Assembly: GCA_905181935.1 (NCBI GenBank)
Contig: CAJIZV010000001.1
Coordinates: forward strand, 1 to 64,000
Direction of reading: 5' to 3'
Length of the DNA: 64,000 nucleotides
Origin: an uncultured Amylibacter sp.
GTDB lineage: Bacteria > Pseudomonadota > Alphaproteobacteria > Rhodobacterales > Rhodobacteraceae
The notes beneath the pieces were generated by a model. The model searched no databases. It was given only the letters and a program-made list of their open reading frames with translations, and had not been told where the DNA came from. Both the position numbers and the translations under genes were made by a program. Positions within the stretch are counted from its first letter, which is position 1, and every line of letters starts with the position of its first letter. Shown piece by piece: positions 8,598-15,933 of the stretch.

Positions 8598-9347
8598 ATG
8601 CCTAAAGATGCCACTGCCAAAACTGCAACACTCTATCGGATGGTGTTGGCTGATCATATGTGCCCCCACGGGTTGAAGTCGAAAGACCTATTAGAGCGGC
8701 AGGGCTTTCATGTGGAAGATTGTCACCTCACCAGCCGCGATGAAGTTGATGCATTTAAAGCCAAGCATGATGTCAAAACGACGCCACAGACGTTCATTGG
8801 TGAAGAACACATTGGTGGCTTCGATGACCTGAGCGCACATCTAGGGAAAGCCCCTAAGTCAAAAGATAGCACGACATATAAGCCTATCATCGCTTTGTTC
8901 TCGGTTGCATTTTTGATGGCCACCACGATTACTTGGGTGGCGCTAGGTACCACATTCACGGGACGGACAGTGGAATGGTTCATCTCGATATCAATGGTGC
9001 TATTGGGTCTGCAAAAGCTGCAAGACGTTGAACGATTCGCCACAATGTTTCTTAATTATGATTTGTTGGCACAGCGGTGGGTTCGCTACGGATACGTCTA
9101 TCCATTCGTTGAAACAGGAGCGGGGCTGCTTATGATGGCGGGTGTTCTCACACAGCTGTCTGCACCAGCAGCGTTATTCGTAGCAAGCATCGGCGCGATC
9201 AGTGTGTTCAAAGCGGTCTATATCGACAAACGAGAACTCAAGTGTGCTTGTGTAGGCGGTGATAGCAAAGTTCCACTAGGGTTTGTCTCGCTTACGGAAA
9301 ATTTAATGATGATAGGCATGGCGATTTGGATGCTCTCAAAGTTGTGA
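8598..9347 (+). CDS. Glutaredoxin-MauE fusion membrane protein
   Basis: This 249-residue protein has two parts. Residues 1-85 form a glutaredoxin/thioredoxin-like domain (DHMCPHGLKSKDLLERQGF, with TTPQTFIGEEHIGG containing the cis-proline). Its active site is CPHG with a single cysteine. Residues 95-249 form a MauE/DoxX-like domain with four or so membrane helices and a CAC motif (KCACVGGDSKVPLGFVSLTEN). It is the first gene downstream of the CueR promoter. MauE-type proteins support disulfide or redox chemistry in the periplasm. Here a thiol-redox role in copper stress or cuproprotein maturation is inferred, and such fusions recur in copper and mercury islands. Confidence 0.82.
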   Translation: MPKDATAKTATLYRMVLADHMCPHGLKSKDLLERQGFHVEDCHLTSRDEVDAFKAKHDVKTTPQTFIGEEHIGGFDDLSAHLGKAPKSKDSTTYKPIIALFSVAFLMATTITWVALGTTFTGRTVEWFISISMVLLGLQKLQDVERFATMFLNYDLLAQRWVRYGYVYPFVETGAGLLMMAGVLTQLSAPAALFVASIGAISVFKAVYIDKRELKCACVGGDSKVPLGFVSLTENLMMIGMAIWMLSKL

Positions 9348-9358
9348 TAAGAAAACAT

Positions 9359-9389
9359 TTGACTCTCCATTTACAGGAAGGTTTAGACA
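9359..9389 (+). promoter_or_regulatory. Second CueR-type promoter, 19-bp spacer
   Basis: TTGACT (9359-9364) and TAGACA (9384-9389) are separated by exactly 19 bp containing the dyad ACTCTCC-N7-GGAAGGT. The arms are the same two heptamers as in the first operator but in swapped order. It sits 12 bases after the stop of the fusion gene and drives the cytochrome-copC-copD-oxidase-cytochrome operon. Confidence 0.87.
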
Positions 9390-9421
9390 TAACGAAAATA
9401 ATTCGAGGATCAGTACATTTT

Positions 9422-9856
9422 ATGAAATCGATTATCGCAATTGCCGCCGTTCTGGTTGCAGGTGGAGTTGGCTACGCGTTGTGGCCCTTAACCCCCCAAA
9501 CAGCCACGACTGACAATGTTACCAGCATGGAAAGCGGGCTCCTAGCCAATGTTATTTTGCCCGAAACACTGTCACAAAACGCTCAGAGCGGGAAGCGCGG
9601 TTTTGAAGCTAAATGCGCTGCTTGCCATGGAGTGAATGCAGCGGGTCAAGATGGCGTAGCGCCACCTCTTGTGCACAAGATTTACGAACCAAACCATCAT
9701 GGAGACGAAAGCTTTCAACGGGCAGTATCCATGGGTGTCCAAGCCCATCATTGGCGGTTTGGGAATATGCTTCCTGTCGAAGGTTTGACGCGAGGTGATG
9801 TCAAAATGATTATCGCCTATATTCGAGAACTGCAACGATCAAACGGGATCAACTAA
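9422..9856 (+). CDS. Periplasmic class I cytochrome c
   Basis: The product is 144 residues. The start at 9422 opens a signal or anchor segment (MKSIIAIAAVLVAGGVGYAL). A single haem site CAACH lies near residue 64, followed by GQDGVAPPL and a probable axial methionine in GNMLPVEGL near residue 120. It resembles the small cytochromes found beside multicopper oxidases in copper-resistance operons. It is first in the operon driven by the second CueR promoter. A role passing electrons between the oxidase and the respiratory chain is inferred. Confidence 0.88.
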   Translation: MKSIIAIAAVLVAGGVGYALWPLTPQTATTDNVTSMESGLLANVILPETLSQNAQSGKRGFEAKCAACHGVNAAGQDGVAPPLVHKIYEPNHHGDESFQRAVSMGVQAHHWRFGNMLPVEGLTRGDVKMIIAYIRELQRSNGIN

Positions 9857-9884
9857 TTTTCAAAAACAAAAATAGGAAAAAAAA

Positions 9885-10226
9885 ATGAAGAGTTTTCTGC
9901 TCTCTGGAGTGATAGCTATTTGGGCAACAGGTGCTATGGCGCACTCACCCCTCAATGGAACAACACCTGCCAATGAGGCGATCGTGTCGGAGATGCCGAC
10001 TGAAGTTTTATTGGACTTCAAAGGCGACATCCGTTTGGTACGAGTTGCCATCACTCATGCCTCTACACTCAGCATGAACATGGACCTTGGGGAACAAACA
10101 GCGTTCACACAGGAGTTTACATTGCCGATGCACAATATGGGTGCTGGTGTTTATGTTATTGAATGGCGTGGACTTGGTGCTGATGGTCATGCCCTAAACG
10201 GCACTTTTAGCTTCACTGTCGAATAA
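9885..10226 (+). CDS. copC: Copper resistance protein CopC
   Basis: CopC is a small periplasmic beta-barrel copper chaperone. The 113-residue precursor has a signal peptide cleaved after AMA, leaving an N-terminal histidine (HSPLNGTTPA) that is the known first ligand of the Cu(II) site. The end motif WRGLGADGHALNGTFSFTV supplies the second conserved histidine. A methionine-rich stretch (SMNMDLG, then MHNMGAG) could hold Cu(I). Start 9885 follows a purine-rich AGGAAAA site. It precedes copD by two bases, the classical pairing for copper transfer to the inner membrane. Confidence 0.93.
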   Translation: MKSFLLSGVIAIWATGAMAHSPLNGTTPANEAIVSEMPTEVLLDFKGDIRLVRVAITHASTLSMNMDLGEQTAFTQEFTLPMHNMGAGVYVIEWRGLGADGHALNGTFSFTVE

Positions 10227-10228
10227 CG

Positions 10229-11077
10229 GTGCCCGATCTTTTTGGACTGGCGGCCATCGCCACAAAATTTGCACTTTATCTTGGTGTAATAACTGCAGCA
10301 GGAACGGTCATGGCTACACTAATGTTTCGGCTGAATCGCACACGTGGTCTGGCCGCCTCGTTTGCAGTTCTCGGTTTGTTTGCAACTATCCTGAGCTTTT
10401 CACTGCGCGGTGCCAATCTAACGGGCGACTTGAGCGGTATGACTGACCCCATGATGCTGAGCCTGTTGTGGACCACCCCTGTTGGAACTGCATTGGCGCT
10501 TCGTCTTATTGGTCTCAATCTACTACTAGTGGGTCTTTTCTTGGGCCGTATCGGAGCCTGGGTATCAGTTCTAGGTGGTATTATTGCATTATTTTCGTTT
10601 ACTCAGATTGGACACATTTCTGGCAGTGAGTCTGCTCTCATGGAAGTTGCGTTGATGTTGCACCTGCTGGCAGTTGCCCTTTGGATTGGAGTTCTAACGC
10701 CACTGTATCGCTTGGCTTTGACATCCACCACATATGCATCTGCAGCGGATGTCGGGCATCAATTTGGCCTTGTTGCATCCGTTACCGTTCCCGTGTTGAT
10801 CGTCGTGGGTGGCTACATGGGCTACCAACTTGTAGGGTCGTTCACTGCACTTATACAAACTGGTTACGGGCAGGCTTTAATCATTAAGATATTTCTGTTC
10901 AGCGGTCTTGTAGGGCTTGCAGCAGTAAACAAACTTCGGCTTATACCGGCTCTCCGTTTAGGTGATCCAGTCGCCGCAAGTCATCTCTCCAAATCCATAT
11001 ACGTAGAATGGCTCGTCATACTCGCCGTATTGGGCATGACCGCCGTTCTCACAACTAATCTAACTTTAGCAACATGA
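10229..11077 (+). CDS. copD: Copper resistance/import membrane protein CopD
   Basis: The product has 282 residues and about eight membrane helices. The GTG start at 10229 lies two bases after the copC stop. The CopD domain is seen in HLLAVALWIGVLTPLYRLA, with the conserved histidine and tryptophan, and in a further histidine of FTQIGHISG. CopD works with CopC in moving copper across the cytoplasmic membrane, usually inward. That makes sense if copper is supplied to cuproenzymes while the excess is oxidised outside. The stop overlaps the multicopper oxidase start as ATGA (11074-11077), indicating translational coupling. Confidence 0.88.
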   Translation: MPDLFGLAAIATKFALYLGVITAAGTVMATLMFRLNRTRGLAASFAVLGLFATILSFSLRGANLTGDLSGMTDPMMLSLLWTTPVGTALALRLIGLNLLLVGLFLGRIGAWVSVLGGIIALFSFTQIGHISGSESALMEVALMLHLLAVALWIGVLTPLYRLALTSTTYASAADVGHQFGLVASVTVPVLIVVGGYMGYQLVGSFTALIQTGYGQALIIKIFLFSGLVGLAAVNKLRLIPALRLGDPVAASHLSKSIYVEWLVILAVLGMTAVLTTNLTLAT

Positions 11078-12384
11078 GGCACCACATGAACAGACGGCAT
11101 TTCTTGGCAAGCGTCTCAGCAACAGCGATCTTACCAATACCGACATTCGCAGCCGGAACTCCATTGCGACTAAAAGCAGAAGCAGTAACACAGCAAATCC
11201 TGCCAGCGGGAGATAGTGCAACCTCAATGCTAGGTTTTAACGGGTCAATGCCCGGTCCAGAACTGCGAGTGCATCGTGGCGAACGGGTGTACATTGATGT
11301 CGAGAACGGCCTAGATGAAGGCACCGCTGTACATTGGCACGGTATCAGATTGGAAAACCAGATGGATGGGGTGCCGCTGTTGATGCAAGAGTTGATCGAG
11401 CCTTTCAATACTAAAAGCTACAGCTTTATTCCACCTGACGAAGGCACCTATTGGTATCATTCGCATTATATTTCTCAAAAACAGGTCGCACGTGGTATGA
11501 TGGGTCCATTAATTGTTGAGGATGAAACTCCCCCAGATATTGATCACGACATCACTGTTCTGATGTCTGATTGGCAGATGCAGCAAAATGGCAGTCTATC
11601 AGATGAGTTCTTCGATATGCACACTGTAGCCCATGATGGTTATATGGGGAACTTTGCGCGTGCATTTCTTTCCAAAGATCAAGTGAAGACTGGGGATCGT
11701 GTCAGGTTTCGACTGATTAATGCCGCAACGAACCGTATCTTCCCCATAGCGGTTAGTGGTGTCAGTGGGTTAGTTGTGGCTTTGGACGGAATGGCCCTAA
11801 TTGAGCCACATCCAATGGAAGAACTTACTCTCGCACCTGCTCAACGGGCTGACTTGATTGTCGATATCACTGGCCCTGTTGAGTTTAATATGTTGACCCG
11901 TCAGGGACAATATCGATTGGCTGACTTGGCTGTGAGCGGCACCAATGCAGATCGGCAAGCTAGTCCAATCGTGCCTCTGTCGCCTCCCCGCCTTCCAGCC
12001 CCAGCAGAACCTACGCAACATCTAACGCTAACGATGATGGGTGGAGCAATGGGTGGACGACACGGCGGTGATAATGTCTGGTCTTTTAACAACGTCTCTG
12101 ATCTTCAAAGCGATCCCTTTGGATCCTTCCAAAATGGCGAGACGGTACGTATCACATTCGTAAACGACACATCCTTTCCGCATGGCATCCACCTACACGG
12201 CCACCACTTTTATGAAGTCGATGAAGAAGATGCCTTGGGTAACCTACGTGACACAACATTGGTCAATGCAGGTGAGAATCGTGACATAATCTGTGTGTTC
12301 GACAACCCTGGTCGCTGGCTATTGCACTGTCACATGCTCAGCCATGCTTTTGGAGGAATGCGGACCTGGGTGGATGTCGCATGA
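11074..12384 (+). CDS. Multicopper oxidase, CopA/CueO-like
   Basis: This 436-residue periplasmic oxidase probably converts Cu(I) to less toxic Cu(II) while reducing oxygen. A Tat signal follows the start (MNRRHFLASVSATA; an alternative start is at 11086). All four copper-ligand motifs are present: HWHGIRL near residue 88, YWYHSHY near 127, FPHGIHLHGHHF near 371, and the C-terminal HCHMLSHAFGGM, which carries the type-1 Cys, His and Met. Three cupredoxin domains fit the length. The protein starts within the copD stop and ends by ATGA overlap with the next cytochrome gene, so the operon is tightly coupled. Confidence 0.94.
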   Translation: MRHHMNRRHFLASVSATAILPIPTFAAGTPLRLKAEAVTQQILPAGDSATSMLGFNGSMPGPELRVHRGERVYIDVENGLDEGTAVHWHGIRLENQMDGVPLLMQELIEPFNTKSYSFIPPDEGTYWYHSHYISQKQVARGMMGPLIVEDETPPDIDHDITVLMSDWQMQQNGSLSDEFFDMHTVAHDGYMGNFARAFLSKDQVKTGDRVRFRLINAATNRIFPIAVSGVSGLVVALDGMALIEPHPMEELTLAPAQRADLIVDITGPVEFNMLTRQGQYRLADLAVSGTNADRQASPIVPLSPPRLPAPAEPTQHLTLTMMGGAMGGRHGGDNVWSFNNVSDLQSDPFGSFQNGETVRITFVNDTSFPHGIHLHGHHFYEVDEEDALGNLRDTTLVNAGENRDIICVFDNPGRWLLHCHMLSHAFGGMRTWVDVA

Positions 12385-12806
12385 AGTGGCTAATTCTAAT
12401 TTTGCTATGCTCTACATCCATTGCATCTGCCAATCACGAGCTCGAAGATCGCAACTTATCTGCGGGGCAAATTCTCTACACAAACAACTGTGCATCTTGC
12501 CATGGAGCAAAACTGGAAGGCCAACCAAACTGGCAGTCACTCAATTCAGATGGTATACTGCCCGCTCCACCACATGATGCAACAGGACATACTTGGCATC
12601 ACGATAATGAACTGTTGTTTGAATACACAAAGCTGGGTGGAAAGGGGGCATTGGCGGCAAGGGGTATAACCGATTTCAATAGTGGAATGCCTGCTTTTGG
12701 TGGCGTCATCTCTGATGAAGATATCTGGGACACTCTTGCATTTATCAAGTCAACTTGGCCTGAGCGGGAACAGGATGCCCAAGCCAGTCGAAACCCACCG
12801 CACTAG
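12381..12806 (+). CDS. Periplasmic cytochrome c at the end of the copper operon
   Basis: The product is 141 residues with a signal peptide (MKWLILILLCSTSIASA). The haem site CASCHGAKLEGQ lies near residue 38 and a candidate methionine ligand in SGMPAFGGVISDEDIW near residue 104, the standard arrangement of class I cytochromes. It begins in the ATGA overlap with the oxidase gene. This is the second single-haem cytochrome of the operon, so the oxidase is enclosed by two possible electron partners. The precise partner is not known. Confidence 0.88.
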   Translation: MKWLILILLCSTSIASANHELEDRNLSAGQILYTNNCASCHGAKLEGQPNWQSLNSDGILPAPPHDATGHTWHHDNELLFEYTKLGGKGALAARGITDFNSGMPAFGGVISDEDIWDTLAFIKSTWPEREQDAQASRNPPH

Positions 12807-12960
12807 TGGTACAATTCTATATAATCTCATTTAAGTCTGAGCATCAGACAATTATTAATTCTGAAAAGATATAGGTATTTTAGTAATCTTTATTGAAGGT
12901 TCTGTTGCGTTTTAAGCTCCTCCTCCATGTCGTCGAAAACGACGCAACAAGCCTGTTATG
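12807..12960. other. Non-coding edge of the copper cargo
   Basis: No gene. A short hairpin (GTCTGAGCATCAGAC, 12836-12850) follows the operon but lacks a T run. At 12898-12955 inverted sequences (GTTGCGTTTT and AAAACGACGCAAC) form a dyad that recalls the ends of IS6-type elements. The similarity is too short to call. The satellite repeat begins immediately after. Confidence 0.4.
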
Positions 12961-12979
12961 CAGTTCTAAGCCCAGATTA

Positions 12980-13080
12980 GTGTAGGTAGTGTAGGCTGTG
13001 TAGGCATTTTGGGAAACTTTCTACTGGGAGATCTCTGGGGACTTTTGCGATTTGCCTACACTACCTACACTAACTACACT
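12980..13080. repeat. Mirrored GTGTAGG iterons, copy B
   Basis: Three direct 9-bp units (GTGTAGGTA, GTGTAGGCT, GTGTAGGCA) are followed by a conserved ~47-base centre containing GGGAGATCTCTGGGG and then three inverted units. The architecture and spacing are the same as at 5895-5995, with substitutions in individual units. The dyad form is kept although neither copy is next to a full primase gene. Confidence 0.7.
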
Positions 13081-13299
13081 CTTATCTCTCTTCTTTAACG
13101 AGAAAGGGGTATTAATAAGGGAATACCTTCCTCGTTGAAGTAGCATCCACAACCAGTCCCCGCACTCTGCTCAGCAGAAACCGTCAACACAGCCTCTCAC
13201 AGCCGCATACAGCTAGTTTACGAACTCCAGTCACCAATCTCGGGTCAGGCTCATATACGGCATCCCCAGGGGGTGGGGTGGCACATGCACCCCTAGTCG

Positions 13300-13322
13300 A
13301 TTACTGACCAGATTACTGACCA
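13300..13322 (-). repeat. Paired 12-bp repeats (putative arm sites), copy B
   Basis: Two copies of ATTACTGACCA, the reverse complement of the pair at 5655-5677, with the same 12-bp period. They end 91 bases before the tRNA-Leu core at 13414, matching the geometry on the left side. Confidence 0.55.
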
Positions 13323-13413
13323 GAATACTCCTTATTGTGATGAACTGGGGGATGCTGTATTCAATGATAACAGAGTGTTAGCAGTAATTCGGTGCAGGTA
13401 TAGGGAGCATAAC

Positions 13414-13536
13414 TCTTCTCGGCCGCACCAAGTACTTTCAGACTAGAGCAGTCTTCTGGTAGGTAACCTACTGATAACATTCTCATAATTAACCTTACCC
13501 TAGCATTGGGATGGAGAGAGTGTTGACCAAATTACT
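13414..13536 (+). repeat. Inverted duplicate of attachment core plus integrase start
   Basis: These 123 bases are the inverted copy of 14712-14834 with two mismatches. They begin with the last 17 bases of tRNA-Leu (TCTTCTCGGCCGCACCA, 13414-13430), continue through the integrase leader and end in the first codons of the integrase (ATG at 13511). The core is preceded by a primase end and followed by an integrase start. This is the order expected at the attP of a circular satellite or at the junction of tandem copies. Confidence 0.8.
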
Positions 13537-13537
13537 T

Positions 13538-14737
13538 TTATTCCATCATTCTCATCCACTTGTAGCAGACCTCTAAGCCGTACCCTGAACCATATCCCTG
13601 CCCTATGCCGCCCGTTGTCCAGCCACCTATTTGATCAACTACATCTGCAGGACATTCCAGCCGCTCTAAGTCTATCCCTCATTGAGTGCCTGAAACTGTG
13701 CATTGTGCAGCTATCAGGAACATAAGGATGCAGCCATTTATTCAAGGCAGCACTGGCTGAGTTGGCGTTAGTAGTGGTCGTTTTATTATACCGTGGGAAG
13801 GCATAAACACTTTCTGGGTAGGTATCTAACAGCCTCTGAGCAGCCCACAGATGACATTCCAACAAGCGGCACATCTCTTTCACTACCAGATGTCTTCAGC
13901 TTCCTCCAAGAGTGTGGTTGCAACCTTATAAAGGGTATACATTCGTCTAAGATTATGTCTGTTTTCAGAAGCCCCCCAACCTCTGCCAAGCGCATCCCAG
14001 TGTCAGATACCAAAGCAACCAGCCAACGCAAATCATCGTTTAGAGATAAGCATCTGCTGCTGTACTTTGCGAATATCCTCAATCGGTATTGGAAGCCTCT
14101 TGCTTACTCCAGCAAGACGATCATGGTACATCCCCACAAACGGGTTTTTGAGATCAAGCGCATACTCAGAGATAGCGAAGTTTATCACCGCCCTTATGGA
14201 ACTAATGACACGACTGACACTGGACCCAGCCATGCCTTTAGCAATCAGATAATCCCGATATTTCAAGGCATCAGCACGGGAGTAGTCTGCCAAGTCCTTC
14301 GCCCCACAAGCCTCAACCAGATAGGCACACGCCCTCTGTGCGGCAGCATAAAATGTCTTACCTTTATTAGCACCCTTCTGAACAAGATACGTCTCCAAGG
14401 CCTCATGCAGCGTGATATTAGCCTTAGTAGCCGTAAACACATCATGCTGGGTATGCCAGGAATGGGACTTAAATCCCGATCTTAACAGATTACGTCCGAT
14501 TAGGTCAGGATCAGTCATCCGTAGATGCGACCAGTATTCGTCCAGCTTGGCCGCTGCTACCAAAGCCCTCCTCTTGGCAGTATGCGCAGACCTCGTCTTC
14601 AAGCCCTGAACAATGCGAGGATAGGAATAATGCTGAATAAGGTCAGCGGGAACACGTCTTGAGAAGTAGTAATACCCATAACGGTTAAACGTAAAAGGAA
14701 CACTTTTGGTCAGTAATTTGGTCAACACTCTCTCCAT
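13538..14737 (-). pseudogene. Tyrosine recombinase/integrase, frameshifted
   Basis: This is an integrase of about 400 residues that would have targeted the adjacent tRNA-Leu. The first frame (14737 to 14033) holds the arm-binding and core-binding domains (FNRYGYYYFSRRVPADL, then ALKYRDYLIAKGM). Catalytic segments then appear in other frames: VSDTGMRLAE (the arginine), HSFRHSMRDRLR (His-x-x-Arg), VDQIGGW, and GQGYGSGYGLEV with the nucleophilic tyrosine. The last frame ends in TAA at 13538-13540. Frame changes lie near 14045, 13850 and 13650. All catalytic residues are present in the DNA but no single chain carries them. It starts 81 bases from the tRNA end, the normal place for an integrase. 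Confidence 0.8.
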
Positions 14738-14834
14738 CCCAATGCTAGGGTAAGGTTAATTATGAGAATGTTATCAGTAGGTTACCTACCATAAGACTGC
14801 TCTAGTCTGAAAGTGCTTGGTGCGGCCGAGAAGA
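14712..14834 (-). repeat. Inverted duplicate, tRNA-proximal copy
   Basis: This is the partner of 13414-13536. It covers the first integrase codons, the leader with an AGGTTACCT-type dyad (near 14781), and the last 17 bases of tRNA-Leu. The two copies enclose the frameshifted integrase, making a 1.4-kb fold-back. Confidence 0.8.
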
Positions 14835-14903
14835 CTCGAACTTCCACGGGTTTTACCCCACAGCGACCTCAACGCTGCGCGTCTACCATTCCGCCACGGC
14901 CGC
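14818..14903 (-). tRNA. tRNA-Leu (anticodon GAG)
   Basis: The 86-base gene reads GCGGCCGTGGCGGAATGG at the 5' end. It has anticodon arm CAGCG-TTGAGGT-CGCTG with anticodon GAG, a long variable arm (class II), the T loop GTTCGAGTC, an acceptor stem GCGGCCG/CGGCCGC, discriminator A and an encoded CCA at 14818-14820. It is intact and serves as the integration site of the neighbouring island, whose attachment core is its last 17 bases. Confidence 0.95.
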
Positions 14904-15036
14904 ACATTAAGGTATGCAGCGTATATCTAAGGCCTTCGTGCTTGTGAAGGCAATTTATGTCTTTTTTTATGTCTTTCTCCATTTTTTAGATATTAGCTAT
15001 CTAGACGCTGACGCCCTTTACGCGCATAAAGCGTTT

Positions 15037-15690
15037 ATGGTTCAATGGATTACATCAGACAGTCTTGTCCCCTACCCCCAAGCAATCAAGCAGATGGAAA
15101 CTTCTGTTACCAATTTAATTGAGGGTACAGGAGAAGAGAAAATTTGGTTATTGGAGCATCCGCCACTATACACTGCTGGAACAAGTGCAAATCTGGCAGA
15201 TCTAGTAGACCCAAATAAATTTCCAGTTTATTCGAGCCAACGCGGGGGGCAATACACCTACCATGGTCCGGGCCAACGCATTGCATATGTTATTTTAAAT
15301 TTGAACAAAAGAGGAAAAGATGTTCGTAAATTTGTGTGGATGCTTGAAGAATGGGTTATTCAAACCTTAGCTGAATTTGAAATAAGGGGTGAACGGCGCA
15401 AAGGTCGCGTTGGTGTTTGGGTTGTACGACATGACAAACCACTAAATGCGTCAGGGGAGCTTAATGAAGATAAAATAGCAGCTATTGGTGTTCGACTGCG
15501 TAAGTGGATAAGCTTTCATGGTATTTCAATAAATTTAAGCCCCAATTTAAATCATTATAATGGCATTGTTCCATGTGGCATTCAACAGCATGGCGTAACA
15601 TCGCTTGTAAACCTAGGGCTAAACGTAACACCTTTAGAATTAGATATGGCTTTAATTAAGGTCTTCAATAAAGTTTTTAAGATTGCCTAG
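15037..15690 (+). CDS. lipB: Octanoyl-ACP:protein octanoyltransferase
   Basis: LipB moves octanoate from acyl carrier protein to lipoyl domains, the first step of lipoate synthesis. Start 15037 gives 217 residues ([17 protein letters not shown]), the normal length. An upstream ATG at 14914 would add a hydrophobic leader foreign to this cytosolic enzyme. Family motifs are present: [25 protein letters not shown], the lysine in [12 protein letters not shown] and the catalytic cysteine in GIVPCGI. It is the first chromosomal gene beyond the island. About 130 bases separate it from the tRNA. Confidence 0.93.
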   Translation: MVQWITSDSLVPYPQAIKQMETSVTNLIEGTGEEKIWLLEHPPLYTAGTSANLADLVDPNKFPVYSSQRGGQYTYHGPGQRIAYVILNLNKRGKDVRKFVWMLEEWVIQTLAEFEIRGERRKGRVGVWVVRHDKPLNASGELNEDKIAAIGVRLRKWISFHGISINLSPNLNHYNGIVPCGIQQHGVTSLVNLGLNVTPLELDMALIKVFNKVFKIA

Positions 15691-15933
15691 CTAGTAATTA
15701 TTTATACTTTTCAATTAAAGACGTTTTAATTATATCTGCTTTTATTTATAATTTTTTACTACTCTCATTATACAATTAATTAAAAACATCTCAAAGGCCT
15801 GCGACACGGGGTCACTTTTGACTTTTAATAGCTTTGAAACAGTTGTTCCTCAATAACAAACCCGCTAGGAAGGCGCAGAAAAAAGCGCTTCTAATCGGAT
15901 TCGCTACACCAAAAACGTGTCAGGAGATAACAC
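15691..15933. other. Leader region of ctaD
   Basis: No gene is seen. A hairpin with arms GAAGGCGC and GCGCTTCT (15868-15893) lies in the probable 5' leader, and AGGAGA (15921-15926) is the ribosome site for ctaD. The upstream 100 bases are AT-rich. Confidence 0.45.

Larger units (their letters stand above)
12961..13364. repeat. Satellite end, inverted-repeat copy B
   Basis: This is the reverse-oriented partner of 5613-6012. It opens with the very last codons of the primase (CAGTTCTAA), then runs through iterons and a non-coding stretch to paired 12-bp repeats and GCTGTATTCAA. Only two primase codons remain, so the cargo joins the satellite at a slightly different point than on the left. No gene is seen within it. 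Confidence 0.85.

Noticed and set aside
12898..12955. Inverted GTTGCGTTTT and AAAACGACGCAAC considered as an IS6-type miniature element.
   Set aside because: The arms are imperfect and no target duplication is visible. It is too short to support.
14914..15036. An N-terminal extension of lipB starting at 14914.
   Set aside because: It would add a hydrophobic segment to a cytosolic enzyme and starts just past the tRNA. The start at 15037 gives the normal length.
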